Assembly: GCA_019115615.1 (NCBI GenBank)
Contig: DXDE01000094.1
Location: 1-37,288, forward strand
Source: Candidatus Agathobaculum merdavium
GTDB taxonomy: Bacteria; Bacillota; Clostridia; Oscillospirales; Butyricicoccaceae
DNA: 37,288 bases
Direction of reading: 5' to 3'
Position 1 is the stretch's first letter. Each line of letters starts with the position of its first letter. The position numbers and the translations under genes were made by a program. The notes under the pieces are model-generated. The model was not told the origin of the DNA and made no database searches. It saw only the letters and a program-made list of their open reading frames with translations. This document shows, in pieces, positions 28,156 through 37,288 of this stretch.

Positions 28156-28860
28156 ATGACAGGAAAACGGCCGGTGCGTAAGAAAACGAGCAGCGGCAGG
28201 GGGATGCTCGTAATCGTGGCGCTTGTGCTTGCCGCAGGCGTGGTCAAATATTCGGACGCGCCTTTTGCTGCTGCCGCACGGGAAAAGGTGTCGGATGTGC
28301 TTGTGGGCGCGCCCGGGGTGGACAACATGCTGACTGTATTCGGCGGGGCGGAAGAACCGGCGGATACCGGGGAGGAAGCCTATGCCGCGTCTTCCGGCGG
28401 GGCAGAGGATGTGCTTGGCCGCGAGCAAAGCCTGTTTCCGGATACAGTGGATGATGCAGTGCATGCGATGAGCTTTGACCACGTCCTGCCGGTCGAGGGT
28501 GTGCTGACTTCGCCGTTTGGCAGCCGTGTCAGCCCGACGAGCGGCGAGCAGGCGTTCCACTACGGCCTTGACCTTGCAGCCGACGAGGGGACGCCGATCA
28601 CGGCCTTTGCCGATGGTATGGTACGCGAGGTGGGCGAGTCCAATTACGGCAATTATCTGATTGTCGACCACGCGGGCGGTTTTTCCACGTTGTATGCGCA
28701 CTGCAGCAGCATCCTTGTGGGTGTGAATGACGAGGTGAAGTGCGGCAGTGAGATCGCGCTCGTCGGACAGACGGGGGACGCGACCGGCCCGCACCTGCAT
28801 CTTGAGCTATGGAAGGATAGTATGGCGCTCGACCCGGCGGATTATCTGGATGTGACGTGA
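28156..28860 (+). CDS. M23/LytM-domain membrane protein, SpoIVFA-like
   Basis: N-terminal TM; FHYGLDLAADEGTPI and GPHLHLELW (M23 zinc-ligand motifs); immediately upstream of an M50 protease gene. Confidence 0.7.
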   Translation: MTGKRPVRKKTSSGRGMLVIVALVLAAGVVKYSDAPFAAAAREKVSDVLVGAPGVDNMLTVFGGAEEPADTGEEAYAASSGGAEDVLGREQSLFPDTVDDAVHAMSFDHVLPVEGVLTSPFGSRVSPTSGEQAFHYGLDLAADEGTPITAFADGMVREVGESNYGNYLIVDHAGGFSTLYAHCSSILVGVNDEVKCGSEIALVGQTGDATGPHLHLELWKDSMALDPADYLDVT

Positions 28861-29420
28861 CGCGCGGACGGGTTGAGGTGCAGGACGGGTTTATCGTGCT
28901 GCTGGCCGCGCTTTGGTGCGCGGATACGACGAATGTGCTGCCGCTTGTGCTATTGGCTGCGGCGGTGCACGAAGGGGGGCATCTGCTTGTGCTGCACTTG
29001 TCAGGTGGGCGGTTGCACCGGCTGACGCTGACCGCCTGCGGTGCGGTGCTGCACTGCGCGCTGCCGCCCGGACGGTGTGCGCGGGCGGCGGTATGCCTTG
29101 CCGGTCCGGCGGCGAGCTTTGCGCTGACCGCGCTGGCTGCTTCCTGCGGCTGGTGGCGGCTCGCGGGTGCGAGTGCGCTGCTCGGCTTGTTTAATTTGCT
29201 GCCGCTGCCGCCGCTTGATGGCGGGATGGCGCTTTCGCACCTGTGCGCGGGACGGTTTGGCCTGCTGCGCGGGCTGCTTGCAGGGGGGAGCGCCGCCGGA
29301 CTGGCGCTTGGCGGAATACGGCTGTGGCAAATGGGCGGCGGCATCTGGCTGCTGCTGATTGGTGCGCTGATTTGTGCAAAAACGGTGAAAAACCTTGCCA
29401 AAGACCGCGCTATGGTGTAA
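28857..29420 (+). CDS. M50 family intramembrane metalloprotease, SpoIVFB-like
   Basis: HEGGH (HExxH) and NLLPLPPLDGG motifs in TM segments; 4-nt overlap (GTGA) with the upstream M23 gene. Confidence 0.75.
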   Translation: MTRGRVEVQDGFIVLLAALWCADTTNVLPLVLLAAAVHEGGHLLVLHLSGGRLHRLTLTACGAVLHCALPPGRCARAAVCLAGPAASFALTALAASCGWWRLAGASALLGLFNLLPLPPLDGGMALSHLCAGRFGLLRGLLAGGSAAGLALGGIRLWQMGGGIWLLLIGALICAKTVKNLAKDRAMV

Positions 29421-29423
29421 ACT
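29395..29423 (+). promoter_or_regulatory. Promoter candidate for carD-family gene
   Basis: TTGCCA-17 nt-TAAACT. Confidence 0.4.
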
Positions 29424-29461
29424 GAAAAAGATAACAGAGGCTTGCTGGAAACGGAGGCATT

Positions 29462-29941
29462 ATGTTTCAGATCGGCGACAAGGTCGTCCATCCTCTTCAC
29501 GGTGCAGGCGTAATCACGGATCTGGTCGAGCGCACGATCGATGGTGCAGGCGCGACTTATTATGCCCTGACCCTTGCGATGGACGAAACGCAGCTGTTCA
29601 TCCCGATTGACGCGTGCGAAAAGCTGGGTATCCGGCCGGTATGCTCGCATGCCGAAGCGGAGGAATTTGTGCGTGGGCTGGACAGCATCACCTGCGGCGA
29701 GGATAAGGGCTGGAACCAGCGCTACCGCGAGAATATGCTGCACCTTCGTTCGGGGGATTTGCATGAAGTCGCGCAAGTGATCAAAAGCCTTGCCGCGCGC
29801 AACCGCGAACGCGGCCTGTCGACCGGGGAGAAAAAGATGCTCGCCTCGGCGCGGCAGATCTTGGAGTCCGAGCTTGCCTATGCGCTGGACAGCAGCGCGC
29901 AGGAGATCGCGGCGCTTGTGGAAAAGCATCTGTGTCAGTGA
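29462..29941 (+). CDS. CarD family transcriptional regulator
   Basis: MFQIGDKVVHPLHGAGVITDLVERTI...YYALTL...LFIPID typical of the CarD/CdnL N-terminal domain. Confidence 0.92.
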   Translation: MFQIGDKVVHPLHGAGVITDLVERTIDGAGATYYALTLAMDETQLFIPIDACEKLGIRPVCSHAEAEEFVRGLDSITCGEDKGWNQRYRENMLHLRSGDLHEVAQVIKSLAARNRERGLSTGEKKMLASARQILESELAYALDSSAQEIAALVEKHLCQ

Positions 29942-29949
29942 AAAAATAC

Positions 29950-29981
29950 AAAAGGCTTTGCGGTAAAGCAAAGCCTTTTTT
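29950..29981 (+). terminator. Rho-independent terminator
   Basis: AAAAGGCTTTGCggtaaaGCAAAGCCTTTTTT. Confidence 0.85.
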
Positions 29982-29998
29982 CAAAGGAAGGATTTATC

Positions 29999-30715
29999 AT
30001 GCAGGGAAAACGGAAAAAGAAATCTGTACCCGCGGCGGTGTGCGCCGTGATCGTAGCAGCGGGTTCGTCGCAGCGCATGGGCGGGGAAAACAAGCTGCTG
30101 CTGGAACTGGCGGGCGTGCCGGTGCTGACGCACACGCTGGCGGCATTTGAAAAATGTGCGGCCATACGCGATATTGTGTTGGTTTGCCGTGAGCAGGATA
30201 TTTTGCCTTATACCGAGCTGGCGCGCGCGGCGGGTATCGAAAAGTTGCGCACGGTCACGCGCGGAGGGGATAGCCGTACGGCCTCCGTGCTGGCGGGCAT
30301 TTCGGCAGCACCTGCGGATACTGTGCTGGTCGCAGTGCATGACGGCGCGCGGCCGTTGGTTTCCGAAGCGGTCATTGCGGAAGCGGTGTACGCCGCAGCA
30401 GAGACGGGCGCTGCTGCGCCAGTCGTACCGGTTAAGGACAGCATCAAGCGCATTGAGAACGGCTGCATCGCAGCGGACGTGCCGCGCGATACGCTGGCGG
30501 CTGTGCAGACACCGCAGGTGTTCCGGCGCGAGACGCTGCTGCGCGCATTGAACGCTGCCGTGCGGCAGGGACGTACGTTCACCGACGACTGTGCGGCGGT
30601 CGAGGCGATGGGACAAGCCGTTGCCGCCACACACGGCAGCTATGAGAACATCAAGATCACTACGCCTGAGGATCTGCTGATTGCAGAGGCATTTTTGCAG
30701 AAGGGGGCGGAGTGA
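29999..30715 (+). CDS. ispD: 2-C-methyl-D-erythritol 4-phosphate cytidylyltransferase
   Basis: [34 protein letters not shown]; adjacent to ispF. Confidence 0.95.
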   Translation: MQGKRKKKSVPAAVCAVIVAAGSSQRMGGENKLLLELAGVPVLTHTLAAFEKCAAIRDIVLVCREQDILPYTELARAAGIEKLRTVTRGGDSRTASVLAGISAAPADTVLVAVHDGARPLVSEAVIAEAVYAAAETGAAAPVVPVKDSIKRIENGCIAADVPRDTLAAVQTPQVFRRETLLRALNAAVRQGRTFTDDCAAVEAMGQAVAATHGSYENIKITTPEDLLIAEAFLQKGAE

Positions 30716-30716
30716 T

Positions 30717-31208
30717 ATGCGTATCGGACACGGTTATGACGTACACCGGCTCGTGCCGGGACGGAAATGTATCATCGGCGGGGTGGATATCCCGCACGAA
30801 ACCGGGCTGGACGGCCACTCGGATGCGGACGTGCTGGTGCATGCGGTGATGGATGCGCTACTGGGCGCGCTGGCGCTGGGCGATATCGGCAAGCACTTCC
30901 CGGATACCGACCCACGCTATAAGGGCGCGGACAGTGTGGCGCTTCTGCGCCATGTGGCGGCGCTGATCGAGCGGGAGGGCTATGCCCTCGGCAATCTGGA
31001 CGCGACTGTGCTGGCGCAGGCGCCCAAGCTGGCCCCGCATATTGACGCAATGCGTGAGAATATTGCCGCGGCGCTCGGCTGTGAGGTCGGGCGTGTGTCT
31101 GTCAAGGCTACGACTGAGGAAAAACTCGGCTTCACAGGCGCAAAGCAGGGTATCGCGGCGCATTGCGTGTGCCTGCTGATGCCGCGCATACCGGAGGTGT
31201 CCGCCTGA
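30717..31208 (+). CDS. ispF: 2-C-methyl-D-erythritol 2,4-cyclodiphosphate synthase
   Basis: [63 protein letters not shown]. Confidence 0.97.
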   Translation: MRIGHGYDVHRLVPGRKCIIGGVDIPHETGLDGHSDADVLVHAVMDALLGALALGDIGKHFPDTDPRYKGADSVALLRHVAALIEREGYALGNLDATVLAQAPKLAPHIDAMRENIAAALGCEVGRVSVKATTEEKLGFTGAKQGIAAHCVCLLMPRIPEVSA

Positions 31209-31470
31209 GACGGACGCATGCAAAGAAACCTGCCGGACGGGCATTTGGCTGCATGATTCCTTGCACCGCGGACAAATGTTTTTCAGTAGAAAGCACAAAA
31301 TCAGCGTTTTTACCCAAAAGATAATCGGTGTTTTCTCTAAAATTGCACACAATATTGAAAAAGACGGTGCCGGAGGCACAAAAGCGTAGTATAATAGAAG
31401 ACAATCCGAACGCCCTTTGGGCTGTATGGCGCGTGGGGCGGGAAAGATGAAAGAAAAGGAGAAGATAACC

Positions 31471-32649
31471 ATGAAGAAAAGTCTCAGCATGCTCCTGGCC
31501 GGTATGATGCTGGTCGGCACTCTGGCTGGCTGCGGCGGCAACACTGCCAGCACTGACAATGCGGGCTCCGAAGACGGCAGCACCGCTTCCGGCGCGGCTT
31601 TCAAGATCGGCGGCACCTCTCCGCTGACCGGCGATGCGGCGATCTACGGCAACGCGGTAAAGCGCGGCGCGGAGATTGCAGCTGAGGAGATTAACGCCAA
31701 GGGCGGCGTGCAGATCGAACTGAAGTTCGAGGACGACGAGAACAACACCGAGAAGGCTGTTAATGCGTACAACACCCTGAAGGACTGGGGCATGCAGCTG
31801 TCGCTGGGTTCGGTTACCTCCAAGCCCTGCGAGGCGATTTCGACCGACCTGAATGCGGATCGTATTTTCGCGCTGACTCCGTCTGCTTCCTCTGTGGCTA
31901 CCACCGAGGGCAAGGACAACGTGTTCCAGATGTGCTTTGCTGACCCGAACCAGGGCACCGCTTCCGCAGAATATATCGCGGATCAGAAGCTCGGCACCAA
32001 GATTGCGATCATCTGGAAGAATGACGACGTATACTCCACCGGCATCCACGACAAGTTCGTCGCTGAGGCTGAGGTAAAGGGTCTGGAGATCGTTTCCGAC
32101 ACCACCTTCACCGATGCTTCCGCAACCGACTTCTCGGTTCAGCTGAACGATGCAAAGGATAAGGGCGCGGATCTGGTGTTCCTGCCGATGTACTACACCC
32201 CGGCTTCCCTGATCCTGACCCAGGCCAATGCAATGGGCTACGCTCCCAAGTTCTTCGGCGTGGACGGCATGGACGGCATCCTGACGGTTGAGAACTTTGA
32301 CAAGTCTCTGGCTGAAGGCGTTATGCTGCTGACACCGTTCAACGCGGACGCAACCGATGACAAGACCGTCGCTTTCGTCACCAAGTACAAGGAACTGTAC
32401 GGCGAGGTTCCGAACCAGTTTGCGGCCGATGCGTATGACTGCGTTTACGCTTATGCACAGGCGCTCGAGGCTGCCGAGGTTACCCCGGATATGTCCGCTG
32501 AGGAACTGTGCACTGCGATGATCGAGCAGTTCACCTCCATGACCTTCAACGGCCTGACCGGCGAGAACATGACTTGGGATACCACCGGTGCGGTTTCCAA
32601 GAGCCCGAAGGGCATGGTCATCGAGAACGGCGCTTACGTCGGTATGTAA
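31471..32649 (+). CDS. Branched-chain amino acid ABC transporter substrate-binding lipoprotein
   Basis: Lipobox LVGTLAGC; FKIGGTSPLTGDAAIYGNAVKRGAEIAAEEINAKGG; upstream of LivHMGF genes. Confidence 0.93.
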   Translation: MKKSLSMLLAGMMLVGTLAGCGGNTASTDNAGSEDGSTASGAAFKIGGTSPLTGDAAIYGNAVKRGAEIAAEEINAKGGVQIELKFEDDENNTEKAVNAYNTLKDWGMQLSLGSVTSKPCEAISTDLNADRIFALTPSASSVATTEGKDNVFQMCFADPNQGTASAEYIADQKLGTKIAIIWKNDDVYSTGIHDKFVAEAEVKGLEIVSDTTFTDASATDFSVQLNDAKDKGADLVFLPMYYTPASLILTQANAMGYAPKFFGVDGMDGILTVENFDKSLAEGVMLLTPFNADATDDKTVAFVTKYKELYGEVPNQFAADAYDCVYAYAQALEAAEVTPDMSAEELCTAMIEQFTSMTFNGLTGENMTWDTTGAVSKSPKGMVIENGAYVGM

Positions 32650-32723
32650 AACCAGTCTGAGAGGGGCTTCCTCTCCGGCTATCGGAAAAGGTGCGCACGG
32701 CGCACATAAGACGTAATGGGAAG

Positions 32724-32761
32724 CAAAGGAGGGCGCCGTAGGTTACGACGACCCTCCTTTG
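32724..32761 (+). terminator. Hairpin downstream of the substrate-binding protein gene (attenuator/terminator candidate)
   Basis: CAAAGGAGGG...CCCTCCTTTG 10-bp stem followed by tccgtttt. Confidence 0.55.
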
Positions 32762-32794
32762 TCCGTTTTCCCGCTTTCCCTGCATTTATGGGGT

Positions 32795-32833
32795 GGGGCG
32801 ACGGCTTGACGGAGGCTGCCAAGCCACCGCCCC
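32795..32833 (+). promoter_or_regulatory. Second strong hairpin in the livJ-livH gap
   Basis: GGGGCG-a-CGGCTTG / CAAGCCa-CCGCCCC inverted repeat. Confidence 0.45.
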
Positions 32834-32882
32834 ATCGCACAAACGGACAAGAGAAATATAAAAGATTTGAGGTGTATCAACC

Positions 32883-33764
32883 ATGAGCTTGCTTACGCAT
32901 CTGATCAACGGCATCAGTTTGGGAAGCATTTATGCGATCATCGCGTTGGGCTACACGATGGTCTACGGCATCGCCAAGATGCTGAACTTTGCCCATGGCG
33001 ACGTTATCATGGTCGGCGGCTACATGTGCTTCTGTGCCACGACCTATCTCGGCTGGCCGCCGATCGCGGGCGTGCTGCTTGCGGTCGTAGTGTGCACAGC
33101 GCTGGGTGTGGTCATCGAGCGGCTGGCGTATAAGCCGCTGCGCATGGCGCCCGCGCTGGCTGTACTGATTACGGCGATCGGTGTTTCCTATTTCCTGCAG
33201 AACGCGGCGCTGCTGATCTGGGGCTCTAGTACCAAGAGCTTTTCTTCGGTCGTCACCGGCGACCCGATCCAGCTGTTTGGCGGTCAGCTGACGATCACGC
33301 GCGTGACGATCGTGACGATCGTGGCCTGCGTGGTTATCATGGTCGCGCTGACGCTGTTCACCGGCAAGACCAAAATGGGTACGGCAATGCGCGCGGTATC
33401 CGAGGATAAGGGCGCGGCGCAGCTGATGGGCATCAACGTCAATACGACGATTTCGCTGACCTTCGCCATTGGCTCCGGCCTTGCCGCAATCGCGGGCGTG
33501 CTGCTCTGCTCGGCCTATCCGACCCTGCTGCCGACGACCGGTTCGATGCCCGGCATCAAGGCGTTTACGGCGGCGGTATTCGGCGGCATCGGTTCGATTC
33601 CGGGCGCGCTGCTCGGCGGTATCCTGCTGGGCGTGATCGAGATTTTTGCCAAGGCGTATATCTCGACCCAGCTGTCGGATGCGATCGTGTTTGCGGTGCT
33701 GATTATTGTGCTGCTGGTCAAGCCGGACGGCCTGCTCGGCAAGCGCGTCAGTGAAAAGGTTTAA
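32883..33764 (+). CDS. livH: Branched-chain amino acid ABC transporter permease LivH
   Basis: GISLGSIYAIIALGYTMVYGIAKMLNFAHGDVIMVGGY; AAVFGGIGSIPGALLGG. Confidence 0.92.
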   Translation: MSLLTHLINGISLGSIYAIIALGYTMVYGIAKMLNFAHGDVIMVGGYMCFCATTYLGWPPIAGVLLAVVVCTALGVVIERLAYKPLRMAPALAVLITAIGVSYFLQNAALLIWGSSTKSFSSVVTGDPIQLFGGQLTITRVTIVTIVACVVIMVALTLFTGKTKMGTAMRAVSEDKGAAQLMGINVNTTISLTFAIGSGLAAIAGVLLCSAYPTLLPTTGSMPGIKAFTAAVFGGIGSIPGALLGGILLGVIEIFAKAYISTQLSDAIVFAVLIIVLLVKPDGLLGKRVSEKV

Positions 33765-33778
33765 GGGGGCGGTACAAT

Positions 33779-34855
33779 ATGAACAAACTGAAGAAATACG
33801 CCTCTACCCGCAGCGGACGCGATACGCTGCTGTCTTTTGGTATTGTTATTGTCGCGTTCATTGTGGTACAGACGCTGGTGCTGACCGGCAGCCTTTCCAG
33901 CTCGATGAAGGGTCTGCTTGTGCCGATCTGCTCGTATATCATCATGGCGGTATCGCTCAACCTGACGGTCGGTATCTTGGGTGAGCTGTCGCTCGGTCAC
34001 GCGGGCTTTATGTCGGTCGGCGCGTTTGCGGGCATTGTAGTTACCACAAGCCTTGCGGACACGGTGCCGTCGGGCACTGTGCGCCTGATCCTTGCGATCA
34101 TTGTCGGTGCGATCTGTGCCGCGATTGCAGGCGTCATCGTCGGCGTTCCGGTGCTGCGCCTCAAGGGCGACTACCTTGCGATCGTTACGCTGGCGTTCGG
34201 CGAGATCATCAAGAACATCATCAACGTGCTGTATGTCGGCAAGGATGCGTCCGGCCTGCACTTCAGCATCCTCGAGCAGAAGTTTGAGCTGGCCGAGGGC
34301 GGCAAAATGATCATCAACGGGCCGATGGGCGTGTCTGGCGTGTCCAAGCTGTCCAGCTTCACGGCGGGCTTTGTGCTCATCCTGATCACGCTGTTCATCA
34401 TCCTCAACCTGATCAACAGCCGCGCGGGACGTGCGATCATGTCGGTACGCGATAATAAGATCGCAGCTGATTCGATCGGCATTTCGACCACGCATTACAA
34501 GCTGATGGCCTTTGTTATCTCCGCGGCGTTTGCGGGTATGGCGGGTGCGCTGTATGCGATGAACTACTCTACGATCACAGCTGCCAAGTTCGACTTTAAT
34601 ACCTCGATCCTCATTCTGGTATTCGTCGTACTGGGCGGTCTGGGCAATATCTGGGGTTCGATCATTGCGGCGACCCTGCTGACGCTGCTGCCTGAGCTGC
34701 TGCGTGCGGTCAACACCTACCGTATGCTGATTTATGCGATCTTGCTGATCGCGATGATGCTGTTCAATAACTCTTCGCTCAAGCAGCGCCTGCTCGAAAA
34801 GCGCGGCATGAAGCAGATGAGAAAGCTTGAGCAGCAGGAAAAGGGGGGCGCGTAA
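33779..34855 (+). CDS. livM: Branched-chain amino acid ABC transporter permease LivM
   Basis: LNLTVGILGELSLGHAGFMSVGAFAG; RLKGDYLAIVTLAFGEI. Confidence 0.92.
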   Translation: MNKLKKYASTRSGRDTLLSFGIVIVAFIVVQTLVLTGSLSSSMKGLLVPICSYIIMAVSLNLTVGILGELSLGHAGFMSVGAFAGIVVTTSLADTVPSGTVRLILAIIVGAICAAIAGVIVGVPVLRLKGDYLAIVTLAFGEIIKNIINVLYVGKDASGLHFSILEQKFELAEGGKMIINGPMGVSGVSKLSSFTAGFVLILITLFIILNLINSRAGRAIMSVRDNKIAADSIGISTTHYKLMAFVISAAFAGMAGALYAMNYSTITAAKFDFNTSILILVFVVLGGLGNIWGSIIAATLLTLLPELLRAVNTYRMLIYAILLIAMMLFNNSSLKQRLLEKRGMKQMRKLEQQEKGGA

Positions 34856-34856
34856 T

Positions 34857-35615
34857 ATGGCAATGCTGGAAGTAACCTCGCTTGGCATTTCGTTCGGCGG
34901 CCTGCGCGCCGTCGATGAACTGAGTATGAAAATCGAAGAGGGCGGTCTGGTCGGTCTGATCGGGCCGAACGGCGCGGGCAAGACCACCGTGTTCAACATG
35001 CTGACCGGCGTGTATCGCCCGACCGATGGCGGTATCCGTCTGGATGGGCAGAACCTGATCGGCAAAAAGCCGCACGACATCTGCAAGATGGGTGTGGCGC
35101 GTACGTTCCAGAATATCCGCCTGTTTTCCAATCTGTCGGTCCTGGACAACGTAAAGACCGGTCTGCACAATGAGATCACCTATACGCTGGCGGAAAGCCT
35201 GCTGCACATCGGCTCGTACCGGAAAAAGGAACGTGCAATGGATGGTCGGGCGATGGAACTGCTCGAAGTGTTTGATTTGGTAAGCGTTGCCGACTATAAG
35301 GCGGCGAATCTGCCGTACGGTAAGCAGCGCAAGCTGGAGATCGCGCGTGCGCTCGCGACCGATCCCAAGCTGCTGCTGCTGGACGAGCCGGCAGCTGGTA
35401 TGAATCCGAACGAGACCGAAGAACTGATGGAGACCATCGAACTGGTGCGCAAAAAGTTCGGCGTGACCGTTCTGCTGATCGAGCACGATATGAAGCTGGT
35501 TTCGGGTATCTGTGAATACCTGTATGTGCTCAACTTCGGCCGTCTGCTGGCCGAGGGCACGCCGAGTGAAGTGCTGAGCAATCCGGAGGTCGTCACGGCC
35601 TACCTCGGCGAATAA
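34857..35615 (+). CDS. livG: Branched-chain amino acid ABC transporter ATPase LivG
   Basis: GLIGPNGAGKTTVFNMLTGVY; LLLLDEPAAGMNPNE. Confidence 0.93.
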   Translation: MAMLEVTSLGISFGGLRAVDELSMKIEEGGLVGLIGPNGAGKTTVFNMLTGVYRPTDGGIRLDGQNLIGKKPHDICKMGVARTFQNIRLFSNLSVLDNVKTGLHNEITYTLAESLLHIGSYRKKERAMDGRAMELLEVFDLVSVADYKAANLPYGKQRKLEIARALATDPKLLLLDEPAAGMNPNETEELMETIELVRKKFGVTVLLIEHDMKLVSGICEYLYVLNFGRLLAEGTPSEVLSNPEVVTAYLGE

Positions 35616-35634
35616 GAAAGGAGGAAACCAACCA

Positions 35635-36342
35635 ATGGCAATGCTGGAAGTCAAGGGCATTAACGTGTATTACGGCCTGATCCATGCCCTGCGCGACGTT
35701 TTCTTCGAGGTCAATGAGGGTGAGGTCGTCGCGCTGATCGGCGCGAACGGCGCAGGCAAAACCACAACGCTGCACACGATCACCGGCTTGCTGCCCAGCA
35801 AGGGCGGTACGGTGACGTTTGAGGGCAAGGACATCACCAAGAAGCCCGGCCATGAGATTGTGCGTCTGGGTATGAGCCACGTGCCGGAAGGTCGCCGCGT
35901 GTTCGCGGGACTGACTGTGCGTGAGAACCTGCGCATGGGTGCGTATACCCGTCCTAAGGGCGAGGTTGAGGCATCGCTGGCCGATGTATATAAACGTTTC
36001 CCGCGTTTGGAGGAACGCAAGAACCAACCGGCAGGCACGTTGTCCGGCGGTGAGCAGCAGATGCTCGCGATGGGCCGTGCGTTGATGGCAAAGCCCCGTA
36101 TCCTGCTGCTGGACGAGCCGTCCATGGGTCTGTCGCCGCTGTTTGTCGGCGAGGTGTTCAAGATCATTCAGGAGGTTTCGGCTGCTGGTACGACCGTGCT
36201 GCTGGTTGAGCAGAACGCTAAGAAGGCGCTCTCGATCGCGGATCGCGGCTATGTGCTGGAAACCGGCAAGATCGTCAAGAGCGGCAAGGCGTCCGACCTG
36301 CTGAACGATGACGCAATCAAGAAAGCATATCTGGGTGAGTAA
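35635..36342 (+). CDS. livF: Branched-chain amino acid ABC transporter ATPase LivF
   Basis: ALIGANGAGKTTTLHTITGL; LSGGEQQMLAMGRALM; LLLDEPSMGLSP. Confidence 0.93.
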   Translation: MAMLEVKGINVYYGLIHALRDVFFEVNEGEVVALIGANGAGKTTTLHTITGLLPSKGGTVTFEGKDITKKPGHEIVRLGMSHVPEGRRVFAGLTVRENLRMGAYTRPKGEVEASLADVYKRFPRLEERKNQPAGTLSGGEQQMLAMGRALMAKPRILLLDEPSMGLSPLFVGEVFKIIQEVSAAGTTVLLVEQNAKKALSIADRGYVLETGKIVKSGKASDLLNDDAIKKAYLGE

Positions 36343-36357
36343 AAGGGGGAGACAAAG

Positions 36358-36984
36358 ATGAAGCCGTATATCATCACCATCGCCCGCCAGTATGGTTCGG
36401 GCGGCAAGACGGTTGGCAAGATGCTGTCCGACCGGCTGCACATCCCGTATTACAACCGCGAGATCATCACCATGGCATCTGAGGACAGCGGCATCAACGC
36501 GATGCTGTTTTCCGACGAGCGACTTAAACCCGATCTGCTGACCCGTTTGAAAAGCCGGTATAAGAGCGAGTTCCCGCTGCCGAGTGACTCCTCTAAGGCG
36601 TACCTGCGGGATGACGCGCTGTTTGACTATCAGGCCAAGATCATCCGTCAGCTGGCGGATCAAGGCCCGTGCGTGCTCATTGGCCGATGCGCGGACTATA
36701 TCCTCAAGGGGCGTCCGGATGTTGTGCGTGTGTTCGTGCATGCAGACCCGGATTTCTGCCTGCAGGAGGCAATGAAGGTCGACTCGCTGCCCGAGGAAGA
36801 AGTGGTGCGTAAGATTGCTGAGATTGACGAGTATCGTGCTAAGTATTACAAGCACCATACCGGACACGATTGGTATGACGCCCGTAACTATGACCTGTCG
36901 ATCAACAGCGGTGTGCTGGGCTTCGAGGGTGTAGTCGAAGAGATCGTGCAGTATATGGAAGTGCGTTCGCGTTTTCAGGATTGA
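36358..36984 (+). CDS. Cytidylate kinase-like family protein
   Basis: ITIARQYGSGGKTVGKMLSDRLHIPYYNREII; CVLIGRCADYIL. Confidence 0.9.
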   Translation: MKPYIITIARQYGSGGKTVGKMLSDRLHIPYYNREIITMASEDSGINAMLFSDERLKPDLLTRLKSRYKSEFPLPSDSSKAYLRDDALFDYQAKIIRQLADQGPCVLIGRCADYILKGRPDVVRVFVHADPDFCLQEAMKVDSLPEEEVVRKIAEIDEYRAKYYKHHTGHDWYDARNYDLSINSGVLGFEGVVEEIVQYMEVRSRFQD

Positions 36985-37002
36985 GTCTTTAGAAGTATGT
37001 GA

Positions 37003-37040
37003 AAACAGCCCCACGCCGTATGGCATGGGGCTGTTTTTTT
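37003..37040 (+). terminator. Rho-independent terminator
   Basis: AAACAGCCCCAcGCC-gtat-GGCaTGGGGCTGTTTTTTT. Confidence 0.9.
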
Positions 37041-37101
37041 AACTGTATAGATGCTTCAAAAGAAAATAGAAAAAGTTCGCAAGTTGCAATATTAAAGGTA
37101 A

Positions 37102-37138
37102 CTAACAATTTTAGATATTGACAAATCAGAATTGTTAG
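37102..37138. promoter_or_regulatory. Inverted repeat flanking a TTGACA -35-like element (operator candidate)
   Basis: CTAACAATT...AATTGTTAG with TTGACA at 37118-37123. Confidence 0.4.
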
Positions 37139-37166
37139 TGTTGCATATAAGCATACGCATAATAGA

Positions 37167-37188
37167 CAAAAAGACATACGTCTTTTTG
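37167..37188. repeat. Hairpin CAAAAAGAC-atac-GTCTTTTTG nested in ATAAGC/GCTTAT
   Basis: Perfect 9-bp arms; outer arms at 37147-37152 and 37188-37193. Confidence 0.5.
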
Positions 37189-37288
37189 CTTATTTCCAGA
37201 CACGGCAAATAGGAACCGTCTATCCAGACCGCTCCTAAGGGAAAAATATTCTGTTGTTTACGGGGTTATTGCTTATCGAACCATGGGC

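Noticed and set aside
35593-37026. 477-aa minus-strand ORF
   Set aside because: Antisense to livF and the cytidylate-kinase-like gene; shadow ORF.

Overview
The window looks like a GC-rich Clostridia chromosome segment (Oscillospiraceae/Butyricicoccus-like by gene content; this is inference only). Most of it is housekeeping on the + strand: an ECF sigma/anti-sigma-like pair, TrmL, DegV, a pgk-tpiA-gpmI-eno glycolytic cluster, a Cof-type HAD hydrolase, UppP, an FtsK/SpoIIIE translocase, a flavin reductase, an SLH-domain trypsin-like protease, PPDK, an orphan possibly ThyX-like protein, a SpoIVFA/SpoIVFB-like pair, CarD, IspD, IspF, a complete LIV-type ABC transporter and a cytidylate-kinase-like protein. 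Between eno and the HAD hydrolase lies a compact ~8 kb minus-strand cassette (about 9225-17336). It encodes only podovirus-like packaging and head-morphogenesis functions (small and large terminase, small TM protein, portal, scaffold, major capsid, connector, gp10-like tail hub, coiled-coil protein). No integrase, replication, lysis or long-tail genes are visible, and an imperfect 15-bp direct repeat flanks it. Main leads: (1) this minimal capsid cassette and its candidate att-like repeats; (2) a large terminase ORF whose best start is ATA overlapping the upstream TAA stop; (3) a capsid protein with a C-terminal chitobiase/Ig-like domain; (4) phosphoglycerate mutase with a ~111-aa histone-H1-like Ala/Lys-rich N-terminal tail; (5) a Rex-like operator upstream of the glycolytic cluster; (6) a 10-bp palindrome GCACATGTGC found twice, each time directly 5' of a -10-like hexamer; (7) a divergent ThyX-like protein lacking the ThyX signature; (8) a possible truncated structured RNA at the left edge.
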